The notes under the pieces: generated by a model
The model's input: the letters and a program-made list of their open reading frames with translations, nothing else
The model's database searches: none
What the model was told of the DNA's origin: nothing
Translations under genes and position numbers: made by a program
Shown: piece after piece, positions 20,739-32,055 of the stretch
Position numbering within the stretch: the stretch's first letter is position 1
Layout: every line of letters begins with the position of its first letter
DNA from: Paralithodes platypus
Lineage: Eukaryota > Arthropoda > Malacostraca > Decapoda > Lithodidae
Direction of reading: 5' to 3'
DNA: 64,000 bases
Assembly: GCA_032716605.1 (NCBI GenBank)
Contig: CM064572.1
Span: forward strand, 41,438,982 to 41,502,981

Positions 20739-21423
20739 ACGCAATTTCTCCATCTATCTACCCGTCCGGAACTCCCAGCGGACTATCCCTGATTCTTCAA
20801 CAATACAAAAATCCATCCTTCATCGTCTATCAATATTCTTGGTGACTCTTTTTCTCCTGCTCTCATTTGGAAGGACCATATTTACCAGTCTTGCTAAGGC
20901 AGCCTCCCAGAAGCTGGGTGTGCTCAACCGCCTCAGGGGGTTCTTTACCCCTACACAGCTTCTTGCTCTGTTGTACGGGAGCACAGTGCGTCCTTTTATT
21001 AAGTATTGTTCACATGTGTGGGGAGGTTCCTCTCACACCGCTCTCCTAGACAAAGTTAAAAGGAAGGCCTTTTGTATCATTAACTACTATCCACTCACCA
21101 ACTCTCTGCAATCTCTCTCTCTCCGCCGCAATGTTGCATCTCTCTCGCTATTCTATCGCTACTATAATAATCAGTGTTCCTCAGAGCTTTCCCAGTGTAT
21201 ACCACCTCCTTTACGTAGGGCACGTGGTACCCGTCATGCAACACAATCCCACCCCTACTCTGTGCAACTCTCCAACCCAAAAGTAAAACGTTACTCTCAA
21301 ACTTTCTTCTATTCAACAGCTGAGCTCTGGAACTCTCTCCCAGAATCAGTCTTTCCCTCTTCCTATGATTTAAGTTGCTTCAAACTCCGTGTGTCTAGGT
21401 ATTTTGGCTCGAAAGTCCCTTGA
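20716..21423 (+). pseudogene. Jockey-like LINE reverse transcriptase thumb and C-terminus
   Basis: After a frame change near 20880 the frame reads LAKAASQKLGVLNRLRGFF, STVRPFIKYCSHVWGGSS, TAELWNSLPESVFPSSYD and VSRYFGSKVP, ending at the natural stop. It corresponds to the C-terminal domain common to all Jockey-like copies here. Confidence 0.82.
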
Positions 21424-21530
21424 TTTTGGCCCTGTCACTCTTTCAACTATGGGGGAGGCACTCTCTGTGGGAAGTTCTGCCTTTTGCCTGCCTCACTCAC
21501 ATTAAAAAAATAAAAATAAATAAAATAAAA

Positions 21531-21612
21531 TGTGCTCACCATATAGAGTATATGTAAAAATAATAATGTATAATTATGCCTAAATTAAGCGTTTAAGTTT
21601 TCCCTCTTTCAG
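21531..21612 (+). other. Intron end with polypyrimidine tract and acceptor
   Basis: GTTTTCCCTCTTTCAG ends at 21612 and matches a strong 3' splice site, placing an upstream exon somewhere to the left. Confidence 0.6.
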
Positions 21613-21697
21613 AATGACGGGAGATTGTCGGCTGCTCGTGAGACCAATGTTCCTACTTATCTTGGCCATTATGGTGGCCTATGTCTATGCTAAGCAG
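21613..21697 (+). CDS. Exon encoding start codon and hydrophobic signal/anchor segment
   Basis: Acceptor CTCTTTCAG|AATGACGG and donor AAGCAG|GTGAGC are both consensus. ATG at 21614 opens 28 codons: MTGDCRLLVRPMFLLILAIM followed by VAYVYAKQ. A short basic N-terminus and a 15-residue hydrophobic core ending in AYA are what a secretory signal peptide or a signal anchor looks like. It ends in phase 0. Exons at 38963 and 43930 fit in phase. The exon is preceded by at least one more exon, possibly the 604-codon frame. Confidence 0.6.
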
Positions 21698-21747
21698 GTG
21701 AGCTGTACAGTTGCCCAGATATGTTATGTTCATCGTCGTCATCTTAA

Positions 21748-22110
21748 GGGGAGACTGACCGTTTGTTTGGTCTATTAATTAATGTATTCATATTTTGTTT
21801 TAGTTTCCTCCCTAGACCTCCATCAAGCTAAGAAAAACACCCCCTAGACCCCCCTTCAAGATAAATTTGTACATTTTTCGGTAGAAAAATGTCCTGACCG
21901 AAGACCGGTTCCTTTTAAAATTGCAGGCTCGCTATCGCTCGCCAGGAAATAATCGCCACCTAAATGGCACGAAAGGTCTTAAAATTAACAACGAAATGGG
22001 TAGAAAAGTGTTAAAATCGCCAAACTAATGGGCCGAACGTCTTATAATCTCAAAACTAGTGGGGCTAAACATTAGGGAGAAGGGGGTCCATAAAAACAGT
22101 CTGCCTCGCC
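21748..22110 (+). mobile_element. MITE-B copy 4, full length with TTAA on both sides
   Basis: TTAA at 21744-21747 and 22111-22114. Ends GGGGAGACTGACCG and (complement) GGCGAGGCAGACTG. It is the best reference copy of the family: hairpin at CATTTTTCGGTAGAAAAATG, GACCGAAGACCGG, CTCGCTATCGCTCGCCAGG, GGAGAAGGGGGTCC. It lies 50 bases downstream of the signal-peptide exon's donor, inside the intron. Confidence 0.92.
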
Positions 22111-22287
22111 TTAACCCTATCTGGTGCAGGGGGGGGGGGGGGGTCTCTTTGGAACCATCCTGTTTCACTCCATTGGTTTGGAGCCTTTTAAGGGGCGATG
22201 AGTCGTATGGAAGTACAATAATTAGTATGAATGAATTGCGAGTGTGTTTTTTTTTGTTATTATCAGTTGAGTAATTAGATGAGTTAA

Positions 22288-22610
22288 GGGGGCAGGCTAT
22301 ATTGTTTATTTGTTTATTCATTTAATTATATATTTTTGTTTGAGTTGGCTCCTTAGAACTATATCAAGCTTTTAAAAAATCACCCCTATGGCCCCCTTCA
22401 AGTTAAATTTGTACATTAATCGGTAGAAAAATGTCCCGGCCAAATGCCGATTCCTTCAAAATTACAGGCTCGGTATCGTTTTCCAGGACACCTAAATGGC
22501 ACGAAAGATCTACATATTGATAAAGATATTGGACGAAAAATATTAAAATCGACAAAATAATGAAGCGCACGTCTATAAATCTCAAAACTAACGGGGCTAA
22601 ACATAAGGAG
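22288..22610 (+). mobile_element. MITE-B copy 5, diverged, right end lost
   Basis: Starts after TTAA at 22284-22287 (GGGGGCAGGCTATATTG) and carries the family blocks with many substitutions up to GGGGCTAAACATAAGG. Upstream (22115-22283) a 16-base G run at 22128 lies in otherwise featureless DNA. Confidence 0.75.
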
Positions 22611-22672
22611 TACAAAGGAGTACAAAGGAAATCAAGCAACAACAGGTCTAGTGACCCTTCTAGGCTGCTTGT

Positions 22673-22822
22673 CCTCCAAAACACTGAGGATCAAGTGTCC
22701 AAACAGTGATTTAGAGTGGGTAAGGGAAAATTGGAAAGGGAACTACTGCCCTGAAACTAATGTCCGTGGCAGGATTAGGAAGTTAGTAGGGGCCAGATGG
22801 GTTAGTAACATAACACAGTTAT
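22673..22822. repeat. Dispersed repeat, copy 2
   Basis: Same orientation and content as 12949-13085 (GATTTAGAGTGGGTAAGGG, AATGTCCGTGGCAGGATTAG). A shared element of unknown type. Confidence 0.7.
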
Positions 22823-22904
22823 AAGAAGCTTTCGTATACCTGGGAAAAAGAGAATAACGCCTTAGTAATATATATATACGCATATAATCCTTGATGAATC
22901 TGAG

Positions 22905-24785
22905 GGGGAAATAAAATAAAGTTATTCATTTACAAACGCAGTCAGTCGCGGGTTTGATGCAAGATATTTGTCTAAGCGAAGTTTAAAAGAATCAACGATG
23001 CTGCAGTCAATAACGTCTCGGGGAAGCCCATTCCACAAGTTGACAACTCAATTGAAGAAGAAATTCTTAGATTCGTGTGAGTTAAAAGATTTACCAATAA
23101 TTTTGCAACCGTTTCCCCGCGTGTAATTAGATTGGTCGATAGTGAAGTACTTACTACAGTTCATATTGTCGATGCCTTTGATGATTTTGAACACTTGAAT
23201 TAAATCGCCTCTTAATCTGCGCTGGGTTAAAGGAAATAGATTTAATTCTCCAAGACGTTCCTCGTATGATTTCTTCTTTTGGCTAGGCATAATTTTGGTA
23301 ACTCTAGGTATAATTTTGGTACATTGAACTCGTTCTAGCTTGTCTATATCTTTTTGGTAATAAGGGCACCAGGATTGAACGCAGTATTCCAGAAGAGGGC
23401 TGAATAAGGAATTGTAAAGAGTTAGGATAATTTATTTAGATTTATGCTCAAATGACCTGCGTATAAAGCCAATTATTTTGTTTGCCTTCTTAACGACTTC
23501 TGAACATTGTTGACTCGGTTTTAGGTTACTCGATATTGTTACTCCCAGATCGGTTTCTCTGTCTACAGACTCTACACTCTTCAGCTGTGTGCCATTCACC
23601 GAATAGTTTGCTTTCTCATTTCGGTATCTAATATGTAGTACTTTACATTTATCCGCATTGAAACTCATTTGCCAAATTTGGGCCCAACATGACAACTTAT
23701 CTAGATTGTGTTGCATATCGTCAACTTGTTCTTTTGAGAGTTTGCAATTTTTGTATCATCAGCAAACTTTGAGATTGTACAGGTGAGACCCTTATCTATG
23801 GCGTTGATGTAAATTAGAAAGAGAATTGGTCCTAGTACCGATCACTGGTGGTACCCCGCTACTTACATTGGTCCAATTAGATGCCTTACCGTTTATGACT
23901 ACTCTTTGCTTTCTGTCGCTGAGCCAATTTGCTATCCATTTCAACACATCATCTTGTATTCCATGCGCTTTTAGTTTTAGCAGTAAACGTTTGTGAGGAA
24001 CTTTATCAAAGGCATTTTGAAAATCAAGGTATATAATATCTACAGCTTTACTCTAATCATAGAGGTTGAGGATATCTTGGAAGAAGTCTAAGAGGTTTGT
24101 TAAGCAGGAACGTTTGTTACGAAAGCCGAAAGCCGTGTTGAGTATTTTTAAGTATGTTATTTTCCTCTATGTGATTTACGAGTCTGTTTCTTATGAGCGT
24201 TTCTAGCATTTTACATACACCTGAGGTTAAGCTAATTGGACGATAGTTACTGGGTAGGGATTTGCTACCTCTTTTTTAATCGGTGTTACGTTACCTAGCT
24301 TCCACTGATCAGGCATAGTTCCAGACTGCAAGGATTTATTGAATAGCAATGTCAGTGGTTTGGAGAGCTCATCCTTAGCTTCCTTTAGAACTCTAGGTGA
24401 GATTGTATCAGGTCCGGGCAATTTATTTACTTGGAGTTTATCTAAACATTTCAATACTTCTCTCTCTGTAATGGTGATATTGCTTAGAACATCAGAATTA
24501 TCTATCTGAATCGGCGACGCTGTAGGGATATCAATGAGGTCTTCTGTTCTAGAAACTGATGCAAAGAAGGTATTGAGGGCATTACTCATTTGTACTTCGT
24601 CTTTGGTATATTCTCCATGTTCATCGACTAACGGTCCAACAGTTGAAGAAACTACCTTCTTTCTAATATAACTATATAATTATTTTTGGTTTGTTTTACT
24701 TTGATTCGCAATCTGTAACTCCAGGTTCTTTTTACTTAGCTTAATTAACTTTTTGGCTTTGAGTCGTAGTTCTACACATTTCACC
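22905..24785 (-). mobile_element. CR1/L2-type LINE, 3' two thirds of ORF2
   Basis: The minus strand encodes the EN-RT linker (near 24780-24600), RT entry (VNKLPGPDTISPRVLKEAKD), palm with KFADDTK near 23752-23774, thumb region SFNADKCKVLHIRYRN and SVDRETDLGVTISSNLKPS, and the C-terminal NLFPLTQRRLRGDLIQVFKI. It closes with a reading such as VDSFK..LDKYLASNPR before the 3' end near 22918. Stops and frameshifts (around 24060, 23850, 23740, 23400) show decay. It is closely related to the copy truncated at 7780. Confidence 0.85.
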
Positions 24786-25200
24786 CGTGAGGGAGAAGGG
24801 GGTCCAGCAAAAGCAACACATACCTCCCCCTTAACCCCTGCATAAGACATTCATAACTCAATCACGCTGACTAGGTGAGTTGCATTGTTTATAGCTTACT
24901 AGAAATTAAGGGGGGGAGGGGGGGGATGTTCTGGTGCCCCTTCTCCCTCATGTTTAGCCTCAATAGTTTGGCGATGTTAAGACTTTTTGCCCCTTTTCTT
25001 TGTCAATGTTAAGATCTTTCGTGCCATTTAGGAGTCGATATTTTTCCTGGCGAACGATAGCAAGCCTATATTTTAGGAGGAATTGGCCTTCGGCTCGGAT
25101 ACTTTTCTACAACAAAATTTACAAATTTATCTAGAAGGGGGATCTTGGCGATGTTGCTTTAAGCTTAATGGAGGTCTCGGGAGGAAACTAAAATAATATT
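24786..25200. mobile_element. MITE-B fragments 6a (+) and 6b (-)
   Basis: 24786-24830 is a right-end piece (GGGAGAAGGGGGTCC..CTCCCCCTTAA). 24913-25200 is a minus strand copy (CCCTTCTCCCTCATGTTTAG, CCTGGCGAACGATAGC, GGAGGTCTCGGGAGGAAAC). Confidence 0.75.
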
Positions 25201-25244
25201 TACAAAATAATCGACCAATAAATAAACCTTATGACAAGTTCTTT

Positions 25245-25320
25245 ATTTAGTGACATATATATAACTGCTAGGGGTCAGATTCAAACAGGCAGGAAGTCCA
25301 GCCACCTATACCACCAAGAA
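25245..25320 (-). repeat. tRNA-derived SINE head
   Basis: On the minus strand, CTTCTTGGTGGTATAGGTGG resembles an A box and GTTTGAATCTG a B box, spaced as in tRNA genes. A second copy in the opposite orientation lies at 25855-25905. The B box has lost the invariant C, so it is not a functional tRNA gene. Confidence 0.55.
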
Positions 25321-25321
25321 G

Positions 25322-25690
25322 GTTAAGGCAAGGCAGACCGTTTTTCTGGACCCCTTTCTCCCTAATGTTTAGCCCCACTAGTTTTGAGATTATAAGACGT
25401 TCAGCCTATTAGTTTGGCGATTTTAACACCTTTCGCCCCATTTCGTTGTCAATTTTAAGACCTTTCAAGCCACTTAGGTGTCTATTTTTTCCTGGCGAGC
25501 GATAGCGAGACTGCAATTTCAAGAGGAATCGGCCTTCAGCCGGGCCATTTTTCTACAAAAAAATTTACAAATTTATCTTGAAGGGGGGTCTAAAGGGTGT
25601 TTTTATAAGCTTGATGGAGGTCTAGGGAGGAAACTAAAAAATGTTTTATAAATAAATTAATTAATAGACTAAACAAACGGTTTGGCTAAA
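25322..25690 (-). mobile_element. MITE-B copy 7
   Basis: Reverse-oriented family member from GGCAAGGCAGACCGTTTTTC to AAACGGTTTGGC, preceded by TTAA (about 25323). Lost pairing in the ATTTTTCTACAAAAAAATTT hairpin. Confidence 0.85.
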
Positions 25691-25794
25691 AGGAGACATC
25701 TGATACTTCTACCAGTATTTCTCCCCAACCTCAACTATGGTGGGTGACAGACAGTCTTTTCATCGAATTCAGGCACCCCTAATCATCACAAGTT

Positions 25795-25906
25795 GTTTTA
25801 TTTAGTGACAAATATAACTTCTACGGCTCAGATTCATATATGTAACCTTCTTGGTGGTATAGGTGGTTGGACCTCCTGTCTATAGTTCGAATCTGAGCCC
25901 TAGAAG

Positions 25907-25948
<42 letters not shown>

Positions 25949-25950
25949 TG
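25795..25950 (+). repeat. tRNA-derived SINE copy and TA microsatellite
   Basis: CTTCTTGGTGGTATAGGTGG..TAGTTCGAATCTGAGCCC contains good A- and B-box matches and runs into (TA)n at 25905-25950. The 60 bases before it are a minus strand piece of the same SINE, making a small inverted pair. Confidence 0.6.
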
Positions 25951-26052
25951 TTACGGCCTAGTCGGGCCTCAACTGTCAGTAGACACACATGTCCACGCAG
26001 CTATCAACCAGGTGTAACAGTTAACTTATTTGATTCACTTTAAAATACTTAA

Positions 26053-26534
26053 CCCTTGTCTATCGGGGCCCGACTTAAGTCCGTATCTAAAAAGCTGGAC
26101 AATGCGGCGGGGCCCGACTTAAAATTCTGTGTGCAATTTGGCGCAAAATTGGCTCTGAGAGAGAGCCGAGCGGTGGGAGGAGCATAGGTTACCTCATGAC
26201 CGCTCGCCACGACCGTCGTGGGCCCACTGACATTTACTCCACTCTACTCCACCCTCTCTCACTCGCTACACACGTAATTATGTAACAAAATGACCGTATT
26301 TTAGCGATTTTGCCCTTCGGTTGCACGATCATTGCAAGACAACCAGTGATCGTAGAAGGATGGTTCGGGTGTCATTGGAAAGCTCACTTTACGCCCTTTC
26401 AGGGATACATACTTGTATTACGCTCTGGTTCTTATTTATGCATGAAAAAGAGCACGGAAACAACCCCATTTATGGTAAAAAAAAACCCGCTGGGATGCAC
26501 GGTCAAATATACCGCCTAGGCCGCTCATTGAGTG
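26053..26534 (+). mobile_element. MITE-A copy 3 with TTAA duplication
   Basis: TTAA at 26049-26052 and 26535-26538, length 482 as in copy 2. Left end CCCTTGTCTATCGGGGCCC, right end (complement) CACTCAATGAGCGG. Confidence 0.9.
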
Positions 26535-26538
26535 TTAA

Positions 26539-27572
26539 AACCCGATTTGAGTTCCCAAGAATAAGTAGTAATAATTAGGCTATGTATACAAGTTATTTAA
26601 ATGCAATAGACAAACTTTATTAACTATAAAAAGGTACATAATATAAACTTTAAACAACTGTGCAAAACTCAATGATCACTAATAACCATCAACTCATTCA
26701 CACACTCCAGATTAACAGGATTTCGAGAACGGGATTTCAGGATTAAACTCTCAGTGCTCAGTCCCGCAATATCAGGGTTAAGTGTTTAGTCACCCCAGTC
26801 CCGCAATATAAAGGTTAAATCCAGCCAGCCAGGACCTAAGCAGAACTACACTTCTTCTTCTCAATAGACTTCATTTAATATAAATAGTCAATACCAGTAT
26901 GTTAAGCAAACTATCAAAACTATATAAATCTCTATCATATACTCATTATAATTCTATAATAAACTTCAGATAAATTGTAGTGTACTACTGTATGGTTATT
27001 AAATCTGTATGAGAGATTAAAGACGAACTATTTATTAACAGTGTGCAGAGTATTGTATTCAGACAGAGTTACAATTAAGCTACCCATTAACGGATACCCT
27101 ACCAGGAACTAACACTCTAATATAAGCACCGGAAATGGAAGCTAGTCGGTTCCCGTTTAGGACAATTAAACAGCTGTTAAGCACTCTTAACTATCCCGGC
27201 CTCCAGGAACCCATCGTCTAATCACAATAGCTCAAACGTTAACTAAAAGGGAAAGATCGCACAACTCACATTTACCCTATGTTATGACAACTGCTTATCT
27301 CGTTTCCACGGTTTAACAATGGTGTGTCGGCCTTAGTCACGTAACCACCACCACAAAGCTCCACACTCCACCACGCCAAAACTTCCACTGACTAAGCAGT
27401 CTCGCTTACCCCTCACCTCACCTTCGCTCACAATCTCCAATACCCCGTCATTCACACTCACAGCCAATGGACAGGCAGCTTACAGTTCCACGCGAAATCC
27501 ACGCTATTCTCTCAAACAGTCATTCTAAACTAGGAGTGAGTATAGGGTTTCAGAAGTCTTCGTCATGTCTTG
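26539..27572. other. No recognisable feature
   Basis: AT-rich DNA with a short local duplication (CAGTCCCGCAATAT twice, 26760 and 26800). No frame longer than about 60 codons, no family match and no splice-flanked exon that I can support. Confidence 0.4.
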
Positions 27573-27820
27573 CAAACATCGGTGAGGGTGGCGAGTGATA
27601 AGGTGTTCCAGAGGGCTTCGTTCGAACCAGGCATCTTGTGGATGACGAACGCCGAGGAGACAGTGAAGCAGTTTCAGTCAGCTTCGGGGAGACCCTTCAA
27701 ACATCGGTGAGGGTGGCGAGTGATCAGGTGTTCCAGAGGGCTTCGTTTGAACCAGGCACCTTGTGGATGACGAACGCCGAAGAGACAGCGAAGCAGTTTC
27801 AGACAGCTTCGGGGAGACCC
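27573..27820. repeat. 125-bp tandem duplication
   Basis: Two units starting CAAACATCGGTGAGGGTGGC (27573 and 27698) with about 93% identity. Each has an open stretch, but 125 is not a multiple of three, so a common protein frame is not kept. It is followed at once by a 100-bp TA microsatellite (27826-27930). Confidence 0.8.
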
Positions 27821-27822
27821 GT

Positions 27823-27892
<70 letters not shown>

Positions 27893-27953
27893 TATATATA
27901 TACTGTATTTATATATATATATAATATATATATATATAATTATATTTACTATA

Positions 27954-28418
27954 GGTTTGATTCCCGGAGGGAAGTAAAGAAAACCTAATATTTAGTAGGG
28001 CCCCGTAATCATTGACGATATGCCTATTAGTATAATAGTCTCCCATCAAACGCTGGGTCGCTAGTTTTGAATCTACCGCGCGGGAGGACAGGAGTACAAC
28101 TTCATAAGTGCAACGCGTATTCTCTTATGGAATCATCTTTATGATTGGGTACTCGCTACGAAAAAACTTTGTAAAAACTAAAAAAGGAAAAATTAACATA
28201 ATAATTGCTATACTCAAGCTTCCCAATGCGTGGATTTCATGCGTGTGGCTTCCTGACGCTGGCCCTCCAGCGTCCAAACTTCCTTCACCGACATATCAAG
28301 ATTCACTCAGAAATCCAGCGAATGGGAAGGGGATGGCAGGGAGGGCACTAACATCGTCAATGATTATGGGGCCCTACTAAATATTAGGTTTTCTTTACTT
28401 CCCTCCGGGAATCAAACT
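27954..28418. repeat. 66-bp inverted repeat around a 333-bp core
   Basis: Arm 1 (27954-28019) starts GGTTTGATTCCCGGAGGGAA and arm 2 (28353-28418) is its near-perfect complement. The motif GCCCC..CATTGACGATATGCC occurs a third time at 28433 just outside. It could be a foldback DNA element, or the terminal/internal complementary region of the adjoining DIRS-like element. The sequence does not decide. Confidence 0.6.
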
Positions 28419-28972
28419 TATAATTTAATAGTGGCCCCTCCATCATTGACGATATGCCTGATATATAAGACTGGAGGGGGACATTCGTGACAAATATCAA
28501 AACCACCAACCCAAATACCATAGGTAACAGAGAATCCGTATAACATTTTAAGTTTTTTATTGCGTTCATACAATATAAAAATATAAAAATATAAAAGAAA
28601 GTAAGCAGTTCGTTACTTCGAAGAAGAGCTGCTTGGACATGACTGGACCTTCACTTGAGATCTATTGCATGTTTAGTGAGAACATTCTTGTACTCTAGAA
28701 CCCTAATCCTTAGGATCATATTCTGGCCTTAAAATTGTTTGTACAATAAAATCTGTTAGTACATTTTGTTAATACTATATAGATACAACTATGATAGATT
28801 TCTTAAAATAAAATTTGATTAACTGTATAACTAGTTCTATTCATATCACAGCTCGTGATTTATCACAATCTCCGGCGGAAGGGTTCTAGTGAGTCTTAGG
28901 GCTGTTTTGCACATACCTCCCCCCCCCTTTTCGCCTGAAAAAGAAACATAAAAACAATTAGCACATGGACTG

Positions 28973-29950
28973 CTAGACCCATTGCCGTAATGCTCCACAG
29001 GTCCGCTTTGGCTTGTCCAGGGCGACCGATAGGTATCGCGTAAGGAATGTGTGATTAGACGCCCACAACTGAGTGTCGGCTATGCCGTTAATGGACATTT
29101 TTTGCATAAACCGGAGGGAGACAGCCCACTTTCTAATATCGTGGGCTCTGCCTACCACGCCGCCGGGACTACTTTCCTTAATTACATCTACGAGTAAAGA
29201 AGCTAATTTCCTTCTCGTGACGCGAGTACCTGTCTGGTTAACCAATTGGAAGCCTGGTTGTAGAGGTTGTGCAATCCTCATAAACTTAACTAAAGCTTGT
29301 ACCGGGCATAAAATGTGATGCGTATGTCCATGTTTGAGCGCCGGGACTGAGAATTCTGAGAAAACATGATCACAATGTTTGTTTTTGGCAATAAATGTAG
29401 GAGACGGCACGATCTGCACATGTTCGTACAGTCTCCCAAACCGGAGACAATTTGGCTACTTGCTCATCGCCGCCAGCTCTGACACTCTGTTACCTGTCGC
29501 CAAAGCCATAAGGAACACAGCCTTTTTTTAATACCGACTCAAAATCCGGCGCATGGTTAAACTTGCGCGACTGAAGTAATGATAACGCTTTGTCTAGCGA
29601 CCAGGTAGGCATGAGCTGACGTGGTGGTGGGCATAGTTTAAAACATGCTCTCATGAACCCTTACTCTTCCGCCAGTGGTATGGATAGACCAGTTAGGACG
29701 AAAAAGGGGTTTCTAATGGCAGATAAGTGATTCTTTAAAGTAACAACTGAGAAGCGCTTCTGTTCAAACAAATAATCTAAGTATTTAAAAATTAGAGCCA
29801 CTGAGGCATCAGATTGCTCTGTTTCTACTATCCAGGTTGTGAAAGTTTTCCAATGTGATTGGTACTGTCTCCTGGTTGACAGAGTATATTGATTCAGAAA
29901 TTTACTAGTGACACTTTGCCCATATCGAGTAAGCCATTTTGCATTGTAAA
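28973..29950 (-). pseudogene. Tyrosine recombinase of the DIRS-like element
   Basis: The N-terminal core-binding part (to 29661) includes LSTRRQYQSHWKTFTTWIVE and FSVVTLKNHLSAIRNP. The catalytic part has ALATGNRVSELAAMSK (box I Arg, near 29465), AHDIRKWAVSL (H-x-x-R of box II, near 29140) and WASNHTFLTRYLSV with the nucleophilic Tyr near 29045. All of R, H-x-x-R and Y are kept. A stop after AMSK near 29455 and a frameshift near 29540-29660 break it. It would insert the circular cDNA without a target duplication. Confidence 0.85.
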
Positions 29951-31900
29951 TGTCCATAAGGCAAAAGTTAGCGAGGTCTGAAGGTTGCCAATTGTCTCCA
30001 AGTGGAATGCAGAGACCGGGAGTGACACCAGGTTCCTGCACCACATTTGCAATTGGTGATACCACACTTGAGCCGGCCACATTGGCGCGATCATCGAGAC
30101 TATGCCCCGGTAACCCCGTAGTTTGTGAACTACTTGACACATGAGTGAAGCGTCTGGAGCCAGAAAAAGATAGATTGAATTCCACCTGTTCCAGTCCTCC
30201 AGTAAAGCGTCTGGACACCACGCCGGAGTTCTTGCCCTGCGGGTCAGATAGACAGGAAGTCTGTGATTCCCCTCGGCCGCAAAGATCTCCACTTGTGGAC
30301 GGTATGGCTCTGAAATCATCTTGTCGAAGACGGTTTGCTTGAAAGCCCATTCTACTAAGGTGCTCTGTCTCTGAGACAAGGCGTCCGCCCAGATGCTCGC
30401 TATCCCCGGGAGGTAAGATGCGTGTAGATGAATGCTCAGCGATTCGGCCAGAGCAAAAATCTGTTCTGATAACCCCATCAACTCTCGAGACCTCGTTGAC
30501 CCTTGCTTCTGAATGCAGTGAACTGCAGTCAAGTTGTCCAATCTGAATGCAATTGACTTCCCTTGTAGGGAAGCACCGTGAGCTTGAAGGAAAAATAATG
30601 GGACTAGAAGCTCTTGTTTGTTGATGTGAAAAGTTACGTCCTGGGACCAGAGACCTTGAGCTTGGTGACCTAGATTGGACTGATAACCTCAACCTAATAC
30701 CCCTGAAGTGTCTGTGTCTACCCATACTGTAGGTGGAGGAGAACTCATGTCATTATCGAGTACAATATTTCGGTCTTTGCCCAGACCGACAGTAAGTTGT
30801 GAATTAATCGAGGAATCGGCCATAGTTTTCCCGCCGGCAATAGTGGGAAAAATTTGTTGCCTTCCATGATTAATCTCTTGACTTTCAGTCGGCCCAACTT
30901 CACAGTTAATTGGATCCAGTTGAGTGAACCGACTAGGGACTCCCACGTTTTCCTCGTCGTATTCAGACTGTGGAGAAAAAGAAACAGTTTCCTGCGAAAT
31001 CTGTTGCGATTGTCCACACTCTGAGTAAGAGTCAGATTGGCAGTGTTCCAAACCAGTCCTATCCACTGAATTTCTCTTGTGGGAACAAGGAGCGACTTTG
31101 CCAAGTTGACCTTGAATCCTAGAGTTTTTACATGATTTAATACTGGCTTGACATGAAATTGACATAACTCCTCTGACTCCGCCACTACTAGCCAGTCGTC
31201 TAGATACCACCACACCTTGATACCTTGGGCTAGCAAGGGCATGAGGGCCTGCCGGACTAATTTTGTAAAGATTCTTGGTGCCAGGTTCAAACCGAAAGGC
31301 ATTCTCTGAAAGACGTAAGTCTCTTGCCTGATCCTCAAGGCGAGCATTTTTTGGAACCTTTTGTTTATGGGGACATGCCAATATGCTTCTTTCAGGTCTA
31401 ATGAGCACATCCAGCCTTGCGGCGGGAGTGCGAGCCTGATTTGATTCACTGTAAGCATCCTGAAGGGTGAATTGTGAATATGTGTGTTCAGACGCGAGAG
31501 ATCGACTACTGGTCGCATCTGCACACTGTCCCTCTTTGGCACTAGAAATAGTCTGGAGGTGAAAACATGGCAAGTTGGATCTACTCGGACAATGATTTGT
31601 TTGTTGATCATTTCCTGAACAAGTGACTCCACCTCTAAAAAAACATTGTTGACTTCTAGAGTTTGACGTAAACGAGGTCGCCGGAGCCACTTCCAAGATA
31701 TGCCTTTGCTTATCACTGTCCTGGCCCATGACCGCTGGGGCCAAGCCCTGCGACATGCTCGGAATGACCCAGTTTCTGTACTGGGTCTGTCCTGTAGGAC
31801 AACTCTCGAGTCCAACTCGCCTGAGATAGGCCCTGGGAGGGAGACTAGTTGTTTGGTGGTGGCGGCGGAGTGGAGTTAGACGGCTGGCTAGGTTTGGCAT
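29951..31900 (-). pseudogene. Reverse transcriptase and RNase H of the DIRS-like element
   Basis: The frame 31815-30745 carries LFLVPKRDSVQMRPVVDLS, WMCSLDLKEAYWHVPI, MPFGLNLAPRIFTKLV and VWWYLDDWLVVAES (YLDD box near 31190). RNase H starts in the overlapping frame with VWVDTDTSG (catalytic Asp, near 30730). It continues after a frameshift as MDNLTAVHCIQKQGSTRSRE and YLPGIASIWADALSQRQSTL, which carry further catalytic residues. Two long overlapping minus strand frames over 30745-31900 mean at least one is a shadow; the RT motifs are in 30745-31815. Confidence 0.85.
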
Positions 31901-32055
31901 GCGTCTGACCTTGAGTAGGCTTCTGGTATGACTTACCCCTATAGCTTGACTGTTTCCCCTGCTTAGGTCTGTGCTGAGTACCTCCCTGCTGTTGAGAAGG
32001 CTTTGGTTCTCGAAATAACTGTTTAGTTTGAGTAGGATGGGGTTTCCCGCCGCTC

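Larger units (their letters stand above)
18255..21530 (+). mobile_element. Jockey-like LINE, near-complete pol, with two nested insertions
   Basis: A 5'-truncated non-LTR element from within the endonuclease to the 3' tail (A/T-rich AAATAAAATAAAATG at 21508-21530). Reading is split by a foldback element (19203-19393) and a MITE-A (19739-20220), both with clean target duplications. Other copies in this window are at 9926, 44906/54481 (one split copy), 54634 and 63556. Confidence 0.88.

Noticed and set aside
27638..27988. 116-codon frame over the 125-bp duplication and TA repeat
   Set aside because: The duplication changes phase and half of the product is Ile-Tyr from a microsatellite.
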